A stretch of DNA of 64,000 bases from an uncultured Bacilli bacterium (GTDB taxonomy: Bacteria > Bacillota_I > Bacilli_A > RF39 > UBA660). Positions 33,808 through 43,735 of this stretch are shown here, one piece after another. The stretch is from the NCBI GenBank assembly GCA_949505625.1, contig CATBQD010000004.1:1-64000 (forward strand), given 5' to 3'. How positions within the stretch are numbered: the stretch's first letter is position 1; every line of letters begins with the position of its first letter. The notes under the pieces are model-generated. The model had not been told where the DNA came from, did not search any database, and saw nothing but the letters and a program-made list of their open reading frames with translations. Position numbers and translations under genes: made by a program.

Positions 33808-34677
33808 ATGGAAAAGCTTATTTTAAGAAAAGGAAATTTATTTCATCCATTAGAAAATACAATTGATTTAAAGCTAATCGATTCTAGTCAATATGACTTA
33901 GAAGTTACATTGGATGGAAAGTCAAATTATTATCGGATTCGCTATAATAGTTCTTATTATGATGCAAAGCAGATATTTCCGAATGTATTTTCGCTTCCAA
34001 AGTTTAGTTCATCTGGAGTAGGAGCAACAGAAATAGATGAATTTTGTAAAACGGATTTATATAGAAGTAATCCTAACTACCGAAAAGTTATTGGCAGTAT
34101 TAGAAAAGATAATATGCTTCCAGGTTATTTTAAAGCTATGCAACGAATATCTGGAAAGAAAAATTTAAACAATGCAAAATCACTTTATTGTTTTTCTATT
34201 CCAGCTCTTGGTAATCGAAAAAAAATAGGAGTACTTTCTTACGATATTGAAATAGAATTAATTAGAAATCGATATTATATTGTATTTATTACGGAGAATG
34301 TAGTTCGAGGATATTTACAAAGAACAGAACCTCAGTATATCATTTATGATAGAAGAGAATTTGAGGCGACAAGAGACACGATGAATAATTCTATTTTAGA
34401 TTTGGCAATTCATGGAGATTATCCTTTAAATTTATTAGAATATGTTTATATTATGACTGGTGGAGATGAAACTTTAATTGCTCAGTTTTTTAGAATTTTA
34501 AAAGAAACACGTAATATTCAAGAATTATGTTGTTCTGAATTTTTCAGAATAATTTCTCCTAAATCTGAAATAGAAGAAGAAATAAAAAGAGAATTTAATA
34601 GATACTTAGCAGGAGAACAAGAAGATATACATTATTCATATTATAAAAAATGCTATACATTAGAAAAAAGAGGATAG
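33808..34677 (+). CDS. Hypothetical protein (289 aa)
   Basis: Intact ORF, no recognised motif. Confidence 0.65.
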   Translation: MEKLILRKGNLFHPLENTIDLKLIDSSQYDLEVTLDGKSNYYRIRYNSSYYDAKQIFPNVFSLPKFSSSGVGATEIDEFCKTDLYRSNPNYRKVIGSIRKDNMLPGYFKAMQRISGKKNLNNAKSLYCFSIPALGNRKKIGVLSYDIEIELIRNRYYIVFITENVVRGYLQRTEPQYIIYDRREFEATRDTMNNSILDLAIHGDYPLNLLEYVYIMTGGDETLIAQFFRILKETRNIQELCCSEFFRIISPKSEIEEEIKREFNRYLAGEQEDIHYSYYKKCYTLEKRG

Positions 34678-34756
34678 AAAGTATCAGGATATAAAATAAT
34701 TTTTCATCAAATTTATTAGAGAAGAATTTTAATTGTTATAAAAAGGAGGAAATAAG

Positions 34757-36712
34757 ATGTTTAAGATAAATAGTCCATATAAACCAAGTGGAGATCAACC
34801 AGAGGCTATAAAAAGGTTAGTAGAAGGAGTTAAAGAAGGAAAAAAACATCAAGTTTTACTTGGGGCAACAGGTACTGGAAAGACTTTTACAATTGCTAAT
34901 GTGATAGAGCAAACTGGTAAAAGAACTCTAGTACTTGCTCACAATAAAACTTTAGCTGGACAGCTTTACTCAGAGCTAAAAGAATTGTTTCCAAACAATC
35001 ATGTGGAATATTTTGTATCTTATTATGATTATTATCAACCAGAAGCGTATGTTGCTAAAACAGATACATATATTGAAAAAGATGCCTCTATTAATGATGA
35101 AATTGATGAATTGAGACACGCTGCAACCTCTTCATTACTTAATTTTGATGATGTAATTGTAGTAGCCTCTGTTTCCTGTATTTATGGAATTGGAGAAATA
35201 GAAGAATATAAAAATAAGATGTTAACTATTTTTTCTGGACAGCAAGTTGATAGAAATTTTATTGTTGAAAAATTAGTAGATATGTTATATGAGAGAAGTA
35301 ATCTTGACTTGAAGAGAGGAAGTTTTAGAGTACGTGGAGATATTTTGGAAATCATACCAGTTAGTCAGCATGGAAAAGGAATCAGAATAGATTTTTTTGG
35401 AGATGAAGTAGATCAAATCTGTGAATTTGACACTCTTACTGGAGTAGTTATATCAAAAAAGAAAAGTGTTAGTATTTTTCCAGCTAGTCATTTTGTAACA
35501 AGCGAAGAAAAATTAAAGTTAGCAGTTGTAAATATAAAAAAAGAGTTAGAAGAGCGATTAGAAGAATTTAAAAAGCAAAATAAATTATTAGAACATCAAC
35601 GTTTAATGGAAAGAACAAATTATGATATAGAAATGTTATCAGAGACAGGAGTTTGTAGAGGGGTAGAAAATTATTCTAGACACTTAGCGCTTAAAGGACC
35701 AGGGGAGACCCCAACTACATTAATTGATTTTTTTGGAGATGACTATTTACTCGTAATTGATGAATCACATGTAACCGTGCCTCAAGTACGCGGAATGTTT
35801 AATGGAGACCAGGCGAGAAAACAAGTTTTAGTTGATTACGGTTTTAGGTTGCCTTCTGCAATGGATAATAGACCACTTCGTTTTTCTGAGTTCGAAAATA
35901 AAGTATCGCAGGTTGTATATGTTTCCGCAACGCCAGGAGATTATGAGCTAGAAAAAAGTGGCGGACAAGTGGTAGAACAGATAATTCGTCCGACTGGTTT
36001 ATTAGATCCGACGATTGAATTAAGAAAAACAACGGGACAAATTGATAATTTGGTTGAAGAGATTCATAAGCAAATTAGTAAGAACGAGAGAACTTTGATA
36101 ACGACATTAACTATTCGAATGGCCGAAGAATTGACAGATTATTTGAAAAAGCTAGATATTAAAGTTGCATATTTGCATAGTGAAATAAAAACATTAGAAC
36201 GTCTTAGAATCATTAGAGATTTAAGATTAGGAAAATATGATGTAGTTGTTGGAATTAATTTACTTAGAGAGGGAATTGATATTCCAGAAGTAAGCTTAAT
36301 TGCAATTATGGATGCAGATAAGCAAGGTTTCTTAAGAAGTGAAAGAAGTTTAATTCAAACAATAGGAAGAGCAGCAAGAAATGCGAATGGTAGAGTAATT
36401 ATGTATGCAGATCATGTAAGTGAAGCAATGGATTTTGCAATCAAAGAGACAGAAAGAAGAAGAACTATTCAAGAAAAATATAATGAAGAACATCAGATTG
36501 TTCCAAAAACAATCATAAAAGAGATTAGAGAATTAATTTCAAATAATCAAAATATTGAAGAGAAGAAAACAGAAAAGCTAAGTAAAAAAGAATTACATTC
36601 TTTAATTCAGAATGTGGAAATGGAAATGAAGGAGGCGGCTAAGAATTTGGATTTTGAAAGAGCTACTGAATTAAGGGACATTTTATTTGAATTAAGAGGA
36701 GAGGCAAAATAG
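34757..36712 (+). CDS. uvrB: Excinuclease ABC subunit B
   Basis: [67 protein letters not shown]-type motif. Confidence 0.99.
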   Translation: MFKINSPYKPSGDQPEAIKRLVEGVKEGKKHQVLLGATGTGKTFTIANVIEQTGKRTLVLAHNKTLAGQLYSELKELFPNNHVEYFVSYYDYYQPEAYVAKTDTYIEKDASINDEIDELRHAATSSLLNFDDVIVVASVSCIYGIGEIEEYKNKMLTIFSGQQVDRNFIVEKLVDMLYERSNLDLKRGSFRVRGDILEIIPVSQHGKGIRIDFFGDEVDQICEFDTLTGVVISKKKSVSIFPASHFVTSEEKLKLAVVNIKKELEERLEEFKKQNKLLEHQRLMERTNYDIEMLSETGVCRGVENYSRHLALKGPGETPTTLIDFFGDDYLLVIDESHVTVPQVRGMFNGDQARKQVLVDYGFRLPSAMDNRPLRFSEFENKVSQVVYVSATPGDYELEKSGGQVVEQIIRPTGLLDPTIELRKTTGQIDNLVEEIHKQISKNERTLITTLTIRMAEELTDYLKKLDIKVAYLHSEIKTLERLRIIRDLRLGKYDVVVGINLLREGIDIPEVSLIAIMDADKQGFLRSERSLIQTIGRAARNANGRVIMYADHVSEAMDFAIKETERRRTIQEKYNEEHQIVPKTIIKEIRELISNNQNIEEKKTEKLSKKELHSLIQNVEMEMKEAAKNLDFERATELRDILFELRGEAK

Positions 36713-36826
36713 TCTTTCTTTTTCATTTCATAAAAATGATTTTGATATTTTTCTCGTTTTAAACTTGTTATTTTTATTTAGAATTTTAATAATATTATGC
36801 TATAATAGAAATGGAGATGGTAAAAG

Positions 36827-37234
36827 ATGTCAAGAAAACAGTCGAAGGCACTTCTTTTATTAGAATGGGCTTTGCATATGGTGGCATATGGCCTAATATT
36901 GATTAGTGTTTCGGTCCTTTTTAGCAAAACGATTTCTATAGACAATTCTTATTTTGGTTTTTGGGGGTTATTAGCTGCTATTATTATTTATGGACTTAAT
37001 AGGACAGTAAAACCATTTTTAGTGTGGTTAACGATTCCTATAACGGGTTTAACTTTAGGTTTATTTTACCCTTTTATTAATGTATTAATTTTAAATATGG
37101 TAGATTGGATCTTAGGAGAACATTTTGAAATTCACGGTTTGTGGATGTCGTTTATAGTTGCAATATTAATTTCTATAATGAATGAAGTTGTAACAGATTG
37201 TGTTATAAAGCCATTGATGAAGAAAGAGGGATAA
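36827..37234 (+). CDS. Phage-holin-family 4-TM membrane protein (DUF360-like)
   Basis: Four hydrophobic segments, RTVKPFLVWLTIPITGLTLGLFYPFINVLIL. Confidence 0.7.
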   Translation: MSRKQSKALLLLEWALHMVAYGLILISVSVLFSKTISIDNSYFGFWGLLAAIIIYGLNRTVKPFLVWLTIPITGLTLGLFYPFINVLILNMVDWILGEHFEIHGLWMSFIVAILISIMNEVVTDCVIKPLMKKEG

Positions 37235-37235
37235 T

Positions 37236-38045
37236 ATGAATGCAGTTTTATTAGATTTTGGAGTTATTAAGATATATTGGTACTCAGTAATTATGTTTTT
37301 CGCGATTTTAATAGGAGGGTCATTGGCATTAAAAGAATCAAAAAAATGGAAAATACCAGAAGATTTTATGGTAAATCTATTTTTCTTTATTATTCCAATT
37401 GCACTAATTGGAGCAAGATTATATTTTGTTGCATTCCATTGGGATCATTATGGAAATCATTTAATTGATATTTTTAAAGTATGGGAAGGTGGATTAGCAA
37501 TCCATGGAGGAATAATAGCTGGTCTGATTTTTGTAATATTCTATGCTAAAAAATATAAAATTAATACTAGACGACTTATAGATATTATAGTTGTCAGCTT
37601 GTTATTAGGCCAGGCGATTGGGAGATGGGGGAACTTTTTTAATGGTGAAGCTCATGGAGCTATAACTTCATTAGAAGCGTTAAGATGGTTACCAGAGTTC
37701 ATTAGAGAGGGAATGCATATTAACGGAGCATATTATCAGCCAACTTTCCTTTATGAATCAATCTGGTGCTTAGTAGGGTTTATTATAATCATTGTAATTA
37801 GAAATTGGCCATATTTAAAAATTGGAAATTTGACTAGCTTTTATTTGATATGGTATGGAGTGGGAAGATTTTTTATAGAGGGATTTAGGACAGATAGTTT
37901 AATGTTAGGTGGATTAAAAATGGCTCAGATTGTATCTATTGCTATGATTGTAATAGGAATCTTCTATATTTTTATATGTAACCGAGGTTCTAAATTTGAT
38001 AATCGCTATAATGATAAGGAGAATGTGGAGCATGTCTTATTTTGA
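37236..38045 (+). CDS. lgt: Prolipoprotein diacylglyceryl transferase
   Basis: GGLAIHGGIIAG, GQAIGRWGNFFNGEAHG, GVGRFFIEGFRTDSL. Confidence 0.97.
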   Translation: MNAVLLDFGVIKIYWYSVIMFFAILIGGSLALKESKKWKIPEDFMVNLFFFIIPIALIGARLYFVAFHWDHYGNHLIDIFKVWEGGLAIHGGIIAGLIFVIFYAKKYKINTRRLIDIIVVSLLLGQAIGRWGNFFNGEAHGAITSLEALRWLPEFIREGMHINGAYYQPTFLYESIWCLVGFIIIIVIRNWPYLKIGNLTSFYLIWYGVGRFFIEGFRTDSLMLGGLKMAQIVSIAMIVIGIFYIFICNRGSKFDNRYNDKENVEHVLF

Positions 38046-38946
38046 TTGCGTTGTAATAGGAGCAGGAGTAGCAGGAATGACTTCTGCTATTTATTTAAAA
38101 AGATATAATTTAAATGTTTTAGTATTAGAAAAGGGAGCCCCAGGAGGTCAAATTACTCAGACTCCAAATGTAGAAAACTATCCTGGCTATTCTACTATTG
38201 ATGGAGCGACCTTAGCTCTTAATATATTTTCCCAAATGACAAATCTGGGAGTTTCCTATAAATATGGAGATGTAATTAGAATAGAAGATACAGGAGAAAT
38301 AAAGGTAATTTATACAGAAACAGAGAAAATAGAGACCAAATCCATTATTATTGCGACAGGGAGGAAGCCAAGAAAATTAGGACTTCTAAAAGAAAATGAA
38401 TTAGTAGGAAGTGGAATTAGTTGGTGTGCTACTTGTGATGGAATGTTTTATAAAAATAAATGTGTTGCCGTAGTAGGTGGTGGGAACAGTGCCTTAGAAG
38501 AAGCTCTATTTCTTTCTGATATTTGTAAAAAAGTAGATATTTTGTATCGCGGTGGGAACTTAAGAGCAGATACAATAATACAAAATCGAGTTCAAGAAAA
38601 AAATAATATAGAAATTCATTATAATACGGAAGTAAAAGAATTACTTGAAGTTGGAAATAAGTTAGTTGGTATCAAAATATTAAAGCAAAAAGAAAAACAA
38701 GAATTAAATATCCAGGGATTGTTTATATATATAGGTTATGAACCAGATACAGGTTATTTAGAAAATTTAAAATTAAACTTAGAAGATCAATATATTGTAG
38801 TGGATTCAAAAATGCAAACGAATATTTCGGGCGTTTATGCATGTGGCGATGTTATAAAAAAAGAGTTATATCAGTTAACTACAGCGGTTGGTGAGGCTTC
38901 TTTAGCAGCATATCAAGTAAAAAAATATTTGGAGAATGTAAAATAG
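38032..38946 (+). CDS. trxB: Thioredoxin reductase
   Basis: DCVVIGAGVAGMTSAIY, redox CxxC in GISWCATCDG; start set to ATG 38032. Confidence 0.93.
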   Translation: MSYFDCVVIGAGVAGMTSAIYLKRYNLNVLVLEKGAPGGQITQTPNVENYPGYSTIDGATLALNIFSQMTNLGVSYKYGDVIRIEDTGEIKVIYTETEKIETKSIIIATGRKPRKLGLLKENELVGSGISWCATCDGMFYKNKCVAVVGGGNSALEEALFLSDICKKVDILYRGGNLRADTIIQNRVQEKNNIEIHYNTEVKELLEVGNKLVGIKILKQKEKQELNIQGLFIYIGYEPDTGYLENLKLNLEDQYIVVDSKMQTNISGVYACGDVIKKELYQLTTAVGEASLAAYQVKKYLENVK

Positions 38947-38952
38947 CTGTAA

Positions 38953-39000
38953 AAAAAGAACATTTTATGATAAAAAATCAATAATGTTCTTTTTTTTGCC
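38953..39000 (+). terminator. Terminator after trxB
   Basis: AAAGAACATT...AATGTTCTTTTTTTT inverted repeat with T-tract. Confidence 0.75.
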
Positions 39001-39084
39001 AAAAAAGCAGATATTTTTTAGAAGTGGGGGGAAAGATATTAATACGAAAAAAAGTCTTTTAGCCCTTAAAAGACTAAAAGAAAA

Positions 39085-39321
39085 TTATTTACCACTTTTA
39101 TGTTTTATAAAAAGTTTATCATTATCTGTTCCACCCTCAACTAAATAATCTACAGAAACGTTGTAAAGCTTCGATAAATTGATAAGACAAGAAACTGGAA
39201 TTTCACGAACCCCATTTTCATATCTACTATAAACAACTCTGTGGATATTTAAATAGGTAGCGACGTATTGTTGCGTGAAATCATGGTCTTCACGTAAGTT
39301 CTCAATTCTCTTAAAATGCAT
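39085..39321 (-). CDS. XRE-family helix-turn-helix repressor
   Basis: MHFKRIENLREDHDFTQQYVATYLNIHRVVYSRYENGVREIPVSCLINLSKLYNVSVDYLV. Confidence 0.92.
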   Translation of the reverse strand: MHFKRIENLREDHDFTQQYVATYLNIHRVVYSRYENGVREIPVSCLINLSKLYNVSVDYLVEGGTDNDKLFIKHKSGK

Positions 39322-39333
39322 AAGTACCACCTA

Positions 39334-39362
39334 TTGACATTGTATCCGTTTGGTAATATAAT
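39334..39362 (+). promoter_or_regulatory. Perfect-consensus sigma-A promoter for the DGR target gene
   Basis: TTGACA (39334-39339), 17-bp spacer, TATAAT (39357-39362). Confidence 0.88.
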
Positions 39363-39386
39363 ATACTAAATTGTAACCATATGGTT
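39344..39386. promoter_or_regulatory. Candidate XRE operator pair
   Basis: Perfect palindrome AACCATATGGTT (39375-39386) and related half-palindrome ATCCGTTTGGTA (39344-39355) inside the promoter spacer; centres about 31 bp apart. Confidence 0.5.
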
Positions 39387-39458
39387 TCCAAAAACCGTTT
39401 TTTTGCTCTTTTGTGTAACTGAGTGGTGACAATAATAGAAAGGATAAGGAGTTTTAGT

Positions 39459-42400
39459 ATGATGTGTAGTAGAAAAAAAGGGTTCACTTTGATTGAACTA
39501 CTAGCAGTAATCATAATCATTGGAGTAATCGCTTTGATTGTTACACCAATTGTAATTGACGTAATAAAAAAACAAGAGAAGAAAACATTCGAAGAGAGTG
39601 TCCATGGCATTATGGAATCAATTAGAATTGATACAGCAGATGATAATTTTACAATTCCAAGAGAATATCTTTATAAAGATGGGACATTAACATTGTTGAC
39701 AGCAGGTGGAAAAGAAAGAAATGATATTGTAAAAGTAAATGGTAAATATGATGGAGTTGGAGTTTTCATTGTAGATGGGGATGGGGACATTATTGTAGAA
39801 AAAGCCTGTGGACCAACATATTGTGTTAATAATTCAAAAGATGATAGTGATCTTGTATTTAAACCAAGTGATGGAAATGGAAATCCAATAATTGATCCTT
39901 TGGATCCAGTAATTACATTAAATGGTAGTAAAGAATTATTAGTAGGGTTGGGTTCAACTTTTACAGATCCTGGAGTAAATTCTAAAACAGAATCAGGGGA
40001 TGCTATTGCCTATACAACAGTAATTAAACATGGTTCTGAAATAGTAGAAAGCATAGATACAAGTGCAATAGGAACATATGAAATTACATATACAAATGAA
40101 AGCAATGGTAAACGTGCCAGTGTAAAAAGAATTGTAAAAGTAGTAGAGATGAAGCCACAAATTACTATTACCAAAGCAGATAGTAATTATGTAAGAAGTA
40201 AAACGGTAGTAATAAAAGTAACAGCAGTTTCTCCAAATAGAATAACAGGATTTACATATCAAATTGAAGGAGAAAATCCAGTTCAAGTAAATGGTGCAGA
40301 AAAGACAATTACATTAAATTCGACAGGAATCGTAAGTATTGTAGTAAGGGCGACAGATGATAATGGACACAGTGATAGTATAACTGGAGGTCCATATAGA
40401 ATAGATGCAACAGGACCAGAGATAACAATAAATCCAGAAACAGTAACTTTAGATTCAGCGGCAGCAGGAAACTATAACATATTTGAGGGAGTAAGTGTAG
40501 TAGATAATATAGATGGAACAATAGATAATAGTAAAATTATTACAAGTGGAGATACTTTATTATCAATACCAGGAACATATAGAGTAAATTATACAGTAAG
40601 TGATAGATTAGGAAACACAAGTACAGCAACAAGAACATTTGTAGTAAGCGATTCGACAAAACCACAAATTACAATAGCGCCAGAAGAAACAACAAGATTT
40701 GTAAAATCACAAAATGTAAAAATAACAGCAACAGATAATAACAGAGTAGATAGTATAACATATGTGATAATAAAAGATGGAGTAAGAGGAGCAAGTAATC
40801 CAATAAATAATGGAGGAAGTGTAACATTAAATAGTACAGGAAGTTACCAAATAGAAGTAACAGCGACAGATGATAGCGGAAATACGGAAGTTAAAACAAG
40901 TAAAACGTATATGATAGATACAACAGAGCCAGAATTAGTATTTGAGAATGTGACATTAGCGGTAGATGAAGTAGCAGGATTTAATCTAATGACAGGAGTA
41001 ACAGCAACAGATAATAGTGGATTAACGCCAACAATAACATATACAGGAGGATTAAGCGCAACAGTAGGAACGCAAACAATAACATATAAAGCAATAGATG
41101 AAGCTGGAAATGTGGGAACAAGAACAAGAACATTTACAATAACAGCAGCAACGGCTCCAATAATAAGTTTCTCACCAATTCAAACAAGTGGATGGGTAAA
41201 ATCAGTAAATGTGACGATAAGTGCAACAGTAAAAGTGGGAGAAAACTTATCAGCATTTACATATAGTATTAATAATGGAACAACACAGAATGGAACAAGA
41301 GATGGATATCAAGGGACAGCAAGTGTAACACTAAATGCAACAGGAACATATACAATAAGTGCAAGCGCTACTGGAGGATATGGAAATAGTAAGACTGAAG
41401 GAAGTGGAACATACTATATTGATGCAACAGTACCAACAGTAGGAGATATAGCAGGGAATCCAACGGGATGGGTAAAAAATGCGACATTAACAGCAACATT
41501 ATCAGATTCACATAGTGGAATAGTGGCATATGCATGGACAACAAGTAGTGCGACCCCAACAAGTTGGACAAATGTAACAAATACAGCAAATTATTCATTT
41601 AGTCAAAATGTAACAGCAAACGGAACATATTATTTATGGGCAAAAGATGCAGCAGGAAATATATCAGCAGCGAAGAGTGTAACAGTAAGTAAGATAGATA
41701 CAACAACACCAAGTATTACAAGTAGTTATACAAGTACAGCATATTCAACAAATGAGAAAACAAGTGTAGCAGTAAGTACACTATATACAGCAACATTCGG
41801 AGGAATGGGAGGAAGCACAACTTGTAAGAATGGAACAACAACAATAACAAACTTAAATCAATTAGCAGTGGGAAGTTATACATTAACATGTACAGCAACA
41901 GGAGCAAATGGAAAGACAGCAAGTGTAAAACCAAAAGTAACAATTAAATCTGCAGGAACAAGTGGAAGTGACTTGGTAAATAAAGATAATTTGCCTTCCG
42001 TAGGTGGAGGAAATAGATATACTGGCGCAAGTCCAAATAACTTTGTAACATTTAATGGAGGAGCGTATAGAATAATAGGAGTATTTAATGGTCAAATGAA
42101 AATCATATATTGGGGAAGCTATTCAGCAGCAGGAAGCCAATATTTAACAGGAACAGCATGGGATACAAGTAATAGTAATAACTGGGCAAGACCAGCGACA
42201 TTAAATACAACATTAAATAGCACATATTGGAATTCATTAAATTCAACAGCACAAGGAATGGTAGATCAAAGTCACAGTTGGGGAATAGGAGGAATCAGTT
42301 CAGGATATACAAGAAGTCAATTCCAGGCAGCAGAGAATAATACGAAATGGACAGGAAAAGTTGGATTGATGACAGCAGCAGATTATGGATATGCAAGTAC

Positions 42401-42680
42401 AAGCAGTAGTTGTACCGATAGTTTAAATATGAACAGTTCAGCGGCTTGTAAAGATAATAACTGGCTATTTACCAGCTCATACTACCAATGGACGATCACT
42501 CCTCGTAGCGGCAACTCGGGTAGCGTGTGGTATGTGGATACGGGCGGTATTGTCAGCTGGCTTAGCGCGAACTGGGACTATAGCAGTCTTGGGGTGCGCC
42601 CAGTCCTATATCTGAAATCCAATGTAAAAATAACAGGAGGAAGTGGAACAATAAGTTCTCCATATACACTTGGAACGTAG
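39459..42680 (+). CDS. DGR target: prepilin-type N-terminus, Ig-like (DUF5011-like) repeats, C-terminal variable (C-type-lectin-like) domain
   Basis: SD AAGGAG then ATG 39459; KKGFTLIELLAVIIIIGVIALI prepilin signal; repeated Ig-like units (AVDEVAGFNLMTGVTATDNSG...); C-terminal WTITPRSGNSGSVWYVDTGGIVSWLSANWDYSSLGVRPVLYLKSNVKITGGSGT overlapping VR. Confidence 0.9.
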   Translation: MMCSRKKGFTLIELLAVIIIIGVIALIVTPIVIDVIKKQEKKTFEESVHGIMESIRIDTADDNFTIPREYLYKDGTLTLLTAGGKERNDIVKVNGKYDGVGVFIVDGDGDIIVEKACGPTYCVNNSKDDSDLVFKPSDGNGNPIIDPLDPVITLNGSKELLVGLGSTFTDPGVNSKTESGDAIAYTTVIKHGSEIVESIDTSAIGTYEITYTNESNGKRASVKRIVKVVEMKPQITITKADSNYVRSKTVVIKVTAVSPNRITGFTYQIEGENPVQVNGAEKTITLNSTGIVSIVVRATDDNGHSDSITGGPYRIDATGPEITINPETVTLDSAAAGNYNIFEGVSVVDNIDGTIDNSKIITSGDTLLSIPGTYRVNYTVSDRLGNTSTATRTFVVSDSTKPQITIAPEETTRFVKSQNVKITATDNNRVDSITYVIIKDGVRGASNPINNGGSVTLNSTGSYQIEVTATDDSGNTEVKTSKTYMIDTTEPELVFENVTLAVDEVAGFNLMTGVTATDNSGLTPTITYTGGLSATVGTQTITYKAIDEAGNVGTRTRTFTITAATAPIISFSPIQTSGWVKSVNVTISATVKVGENLSAFTYSINNGTTQNGTRDGYQGTASVTLNATGTYTISASATGGYGNSKTEGSGTYYIDATVPTVGDIAGNPTGWVKNATLTATLSDSHSGIVAYAWTTSSATPTSWTNVTNTANYSFSQNVTANGTYYLWAKDAAGNISAAKSVTVSKIDTTTPSITSSYTSTAYSTNEKTSVAVSTLYTATFGGMGGSTTCKNGTTTITNLNQLAVGSYTLTCTATGANGKTASVKPKVTIKSAGTSGSDLVNKDNLPSVGGGNRYTGASPNNFVTFNGGAYRIIGVFNGQMKIIYWGSYSAAGSQYLTGTAWDTSNSNNWARPATLNTTLNSTYWNSLNSTAQGMVDQSHSWGIGGISSGYTRSQFQAAENNTKWTGKVGLMTAADYGYASTSSSCTDSLNMNSSAACKDNNWLFTSSYYQWTITPRSGNSGSVWYVDTGGIVSWLSANWDYSSLGVRPVLYLKSNVKITGGSGTISSPYTLGT
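42497..42607 (+). repeat. DGR variable repeat (VR) within the target gene
   Basis: Near-identical to the downstream TR1; 13 substitutions at TR1 adenines and 1 non-A; invariant GGGGTGCGCCCAG (IMH-like) at its 3' end. Confidence 0.95.
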
Positions 42681-42690
42681 AAACAATAAT

Positions 42691-42722
42691 GTCGTCCAAG
42701 AAGCTCATCGCTTCTAGACGAC
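42691..42722 (+). repeat. Hairpin H1 downstream of the target gene
   Basis: GTCGTC-ca-AGAAGC-tcatc-GCTTCT-a-GACGAC. Confidence 0.8.
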
Positions 42723-42756
42723 TAGCAAATAGGATAAAAAGTAAAAAAATGATAGA

Positions 42757-42786
42757 GAAGTACAATATATTTTGTACTTCTTTTTC
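42757..42786 (+). terminator. Rho-independent terminator after the target gene
   Basis: GAAGTACAA...TTGTACTTC then TTTTT. Confidence 0.88.
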
Positions 42787-42838
42787 AAAAAGAAAGATAT
42801 GAAATTAATTATTTTGAGATTAAATCGAAGTTTTAGAA

Positions 42839-42870
42839 GTCGCCCAAGAAGCTCATCGCTTCTAGGCGAC
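42839..42870 (+). repeat. Hairpin H2, second copy of H1 with compensatory change
   Basis: GTCGCC-ca-AGAAGC-tcatc-GCTTCT-a-GGCGAC; T:A in H1 becomes C:G. Confidence 0.8.
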
Positions 42871-43023
42871 TAGCTAATTATCGAATATTTTTACGCAAGA
42901 ATCTTATAGAAACTAAGTAGTAACAAAACAATGTCTTTTTTAATAAATAGCTTATAATCAAAATAAGATGGTAGGAAGAATAGAACTTTAGTAGTGTGTT
43001 GTATATCTAGGAGGTAGAAAAAA

Positions 43024-43389
43024 GTGAAAGATTGTATAACACTAAAAAAACTAGGGGGGTTTTATAATGTTTACAACGATGATGCCTATATTCTATTTTA
43101 TTTATTTCATTATAATATAAAAAATAATAAATCAGGATTCCCTTTGACAGCTTATAATAAAGTAATTAATTGTTTAGAAGAAAATGATATTAATTATATA
43201 GTAGAAGGAAAAGAAGAAGTGAAAAGAGACTTTAAAAAGAAAAATAAATATTGTTTTATTGTAGATAAAGGAAAGAAATTATATGAAAGAGAACAAAGGT
43301 CTAATTTTATTTATGAGCGGATTTCTGATTTAAAAGAGTCTGAGATAGATGAACTATTGACTTTGATTGAAGATTATGTTTTCCAGTGA
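43024..43389 (+). CDS. MutS-domain-I-like (MSL) DGR accessory protein
   Basis: GGFYNVYNDDAYILFYLFHYNIKNNKSGFPLTAYNKVINCLEENDINYIV resembles the MutS mismatch-binding domain pattern (G.FYe.f.dDA...L....GfP......V..L....i.y.v); GTG start after AGGAGG. Confidence 0.6.
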   Translation: MKDCITLKKLGGFYNVYNDDAYILFYLFHYNIKNNKSGFPLTAYNKVINCLEENDINYIVEGKEEVKRDFKKKNKYCFIVDKGKKLYEREQRSNFIYERISDLKESEIDELLTLIEDYVFQ

Positions 43390-43735
43390 TAAATTTTTAA
43401 TTGTTAAATATATGAAACAATTTATTCTTTCCTTAGATGAAATAGTAATTAATTATCCTAATAAAGAGATGGTTGTAAAAAATAGATTGCATTCAGATTC
43501 TTTAGATATACTAGAATTTATATATCAGGCAAATATTGAGGATAATCCAGAAAATAGAAAATATTATCAAAATAAGATATTAAGTAAAATAAGTATGTTA
43601 GATTTTTATTTAGAAAAAAGTTATAAGAAGAAATATATAAGTGAAAAAATGTGTCAGAAGAAGAGTAATGAACTAATAAAAATTTCAAAAATGGTATATC
43701 AATGGAAAAGTGCAAAACAACAAGACATATCGTAG
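43376..43735 (+). CDS. avd: Avd-like four-helix-bundle DGR accessory protein
   Basis: All-helical, C-term KMCQKKSNELIKISKMVYQWKSAK like Avd; immediately upstream of and overlapping the RT. Confidence 0.7.
   Translation: MFSSDKFLIVKYMKQFILSLDEIVINYPNKEMVVKNRLHSDSLDILEFIYQANIEDNPENRKYYQNKILSKISMLDFYLEKSYKKKYISEKMCQKKSNELIKISKMVYQWKSAKQQDIS

Noticed and set aside
42460-42480. Inverted copy of the TR leader motif (CTATTTACC) shortly upstream of VR
   Set aside because: Only a partial match, in reverse orientation, and within an ordinary coding segment (NNWLFTSS); likely chance.
42562-42765. Antisense ORF across VR and hairpin H1
   Set aside because: Composition and position indicate a fortuitous ORF opposite the VR; no RBS.
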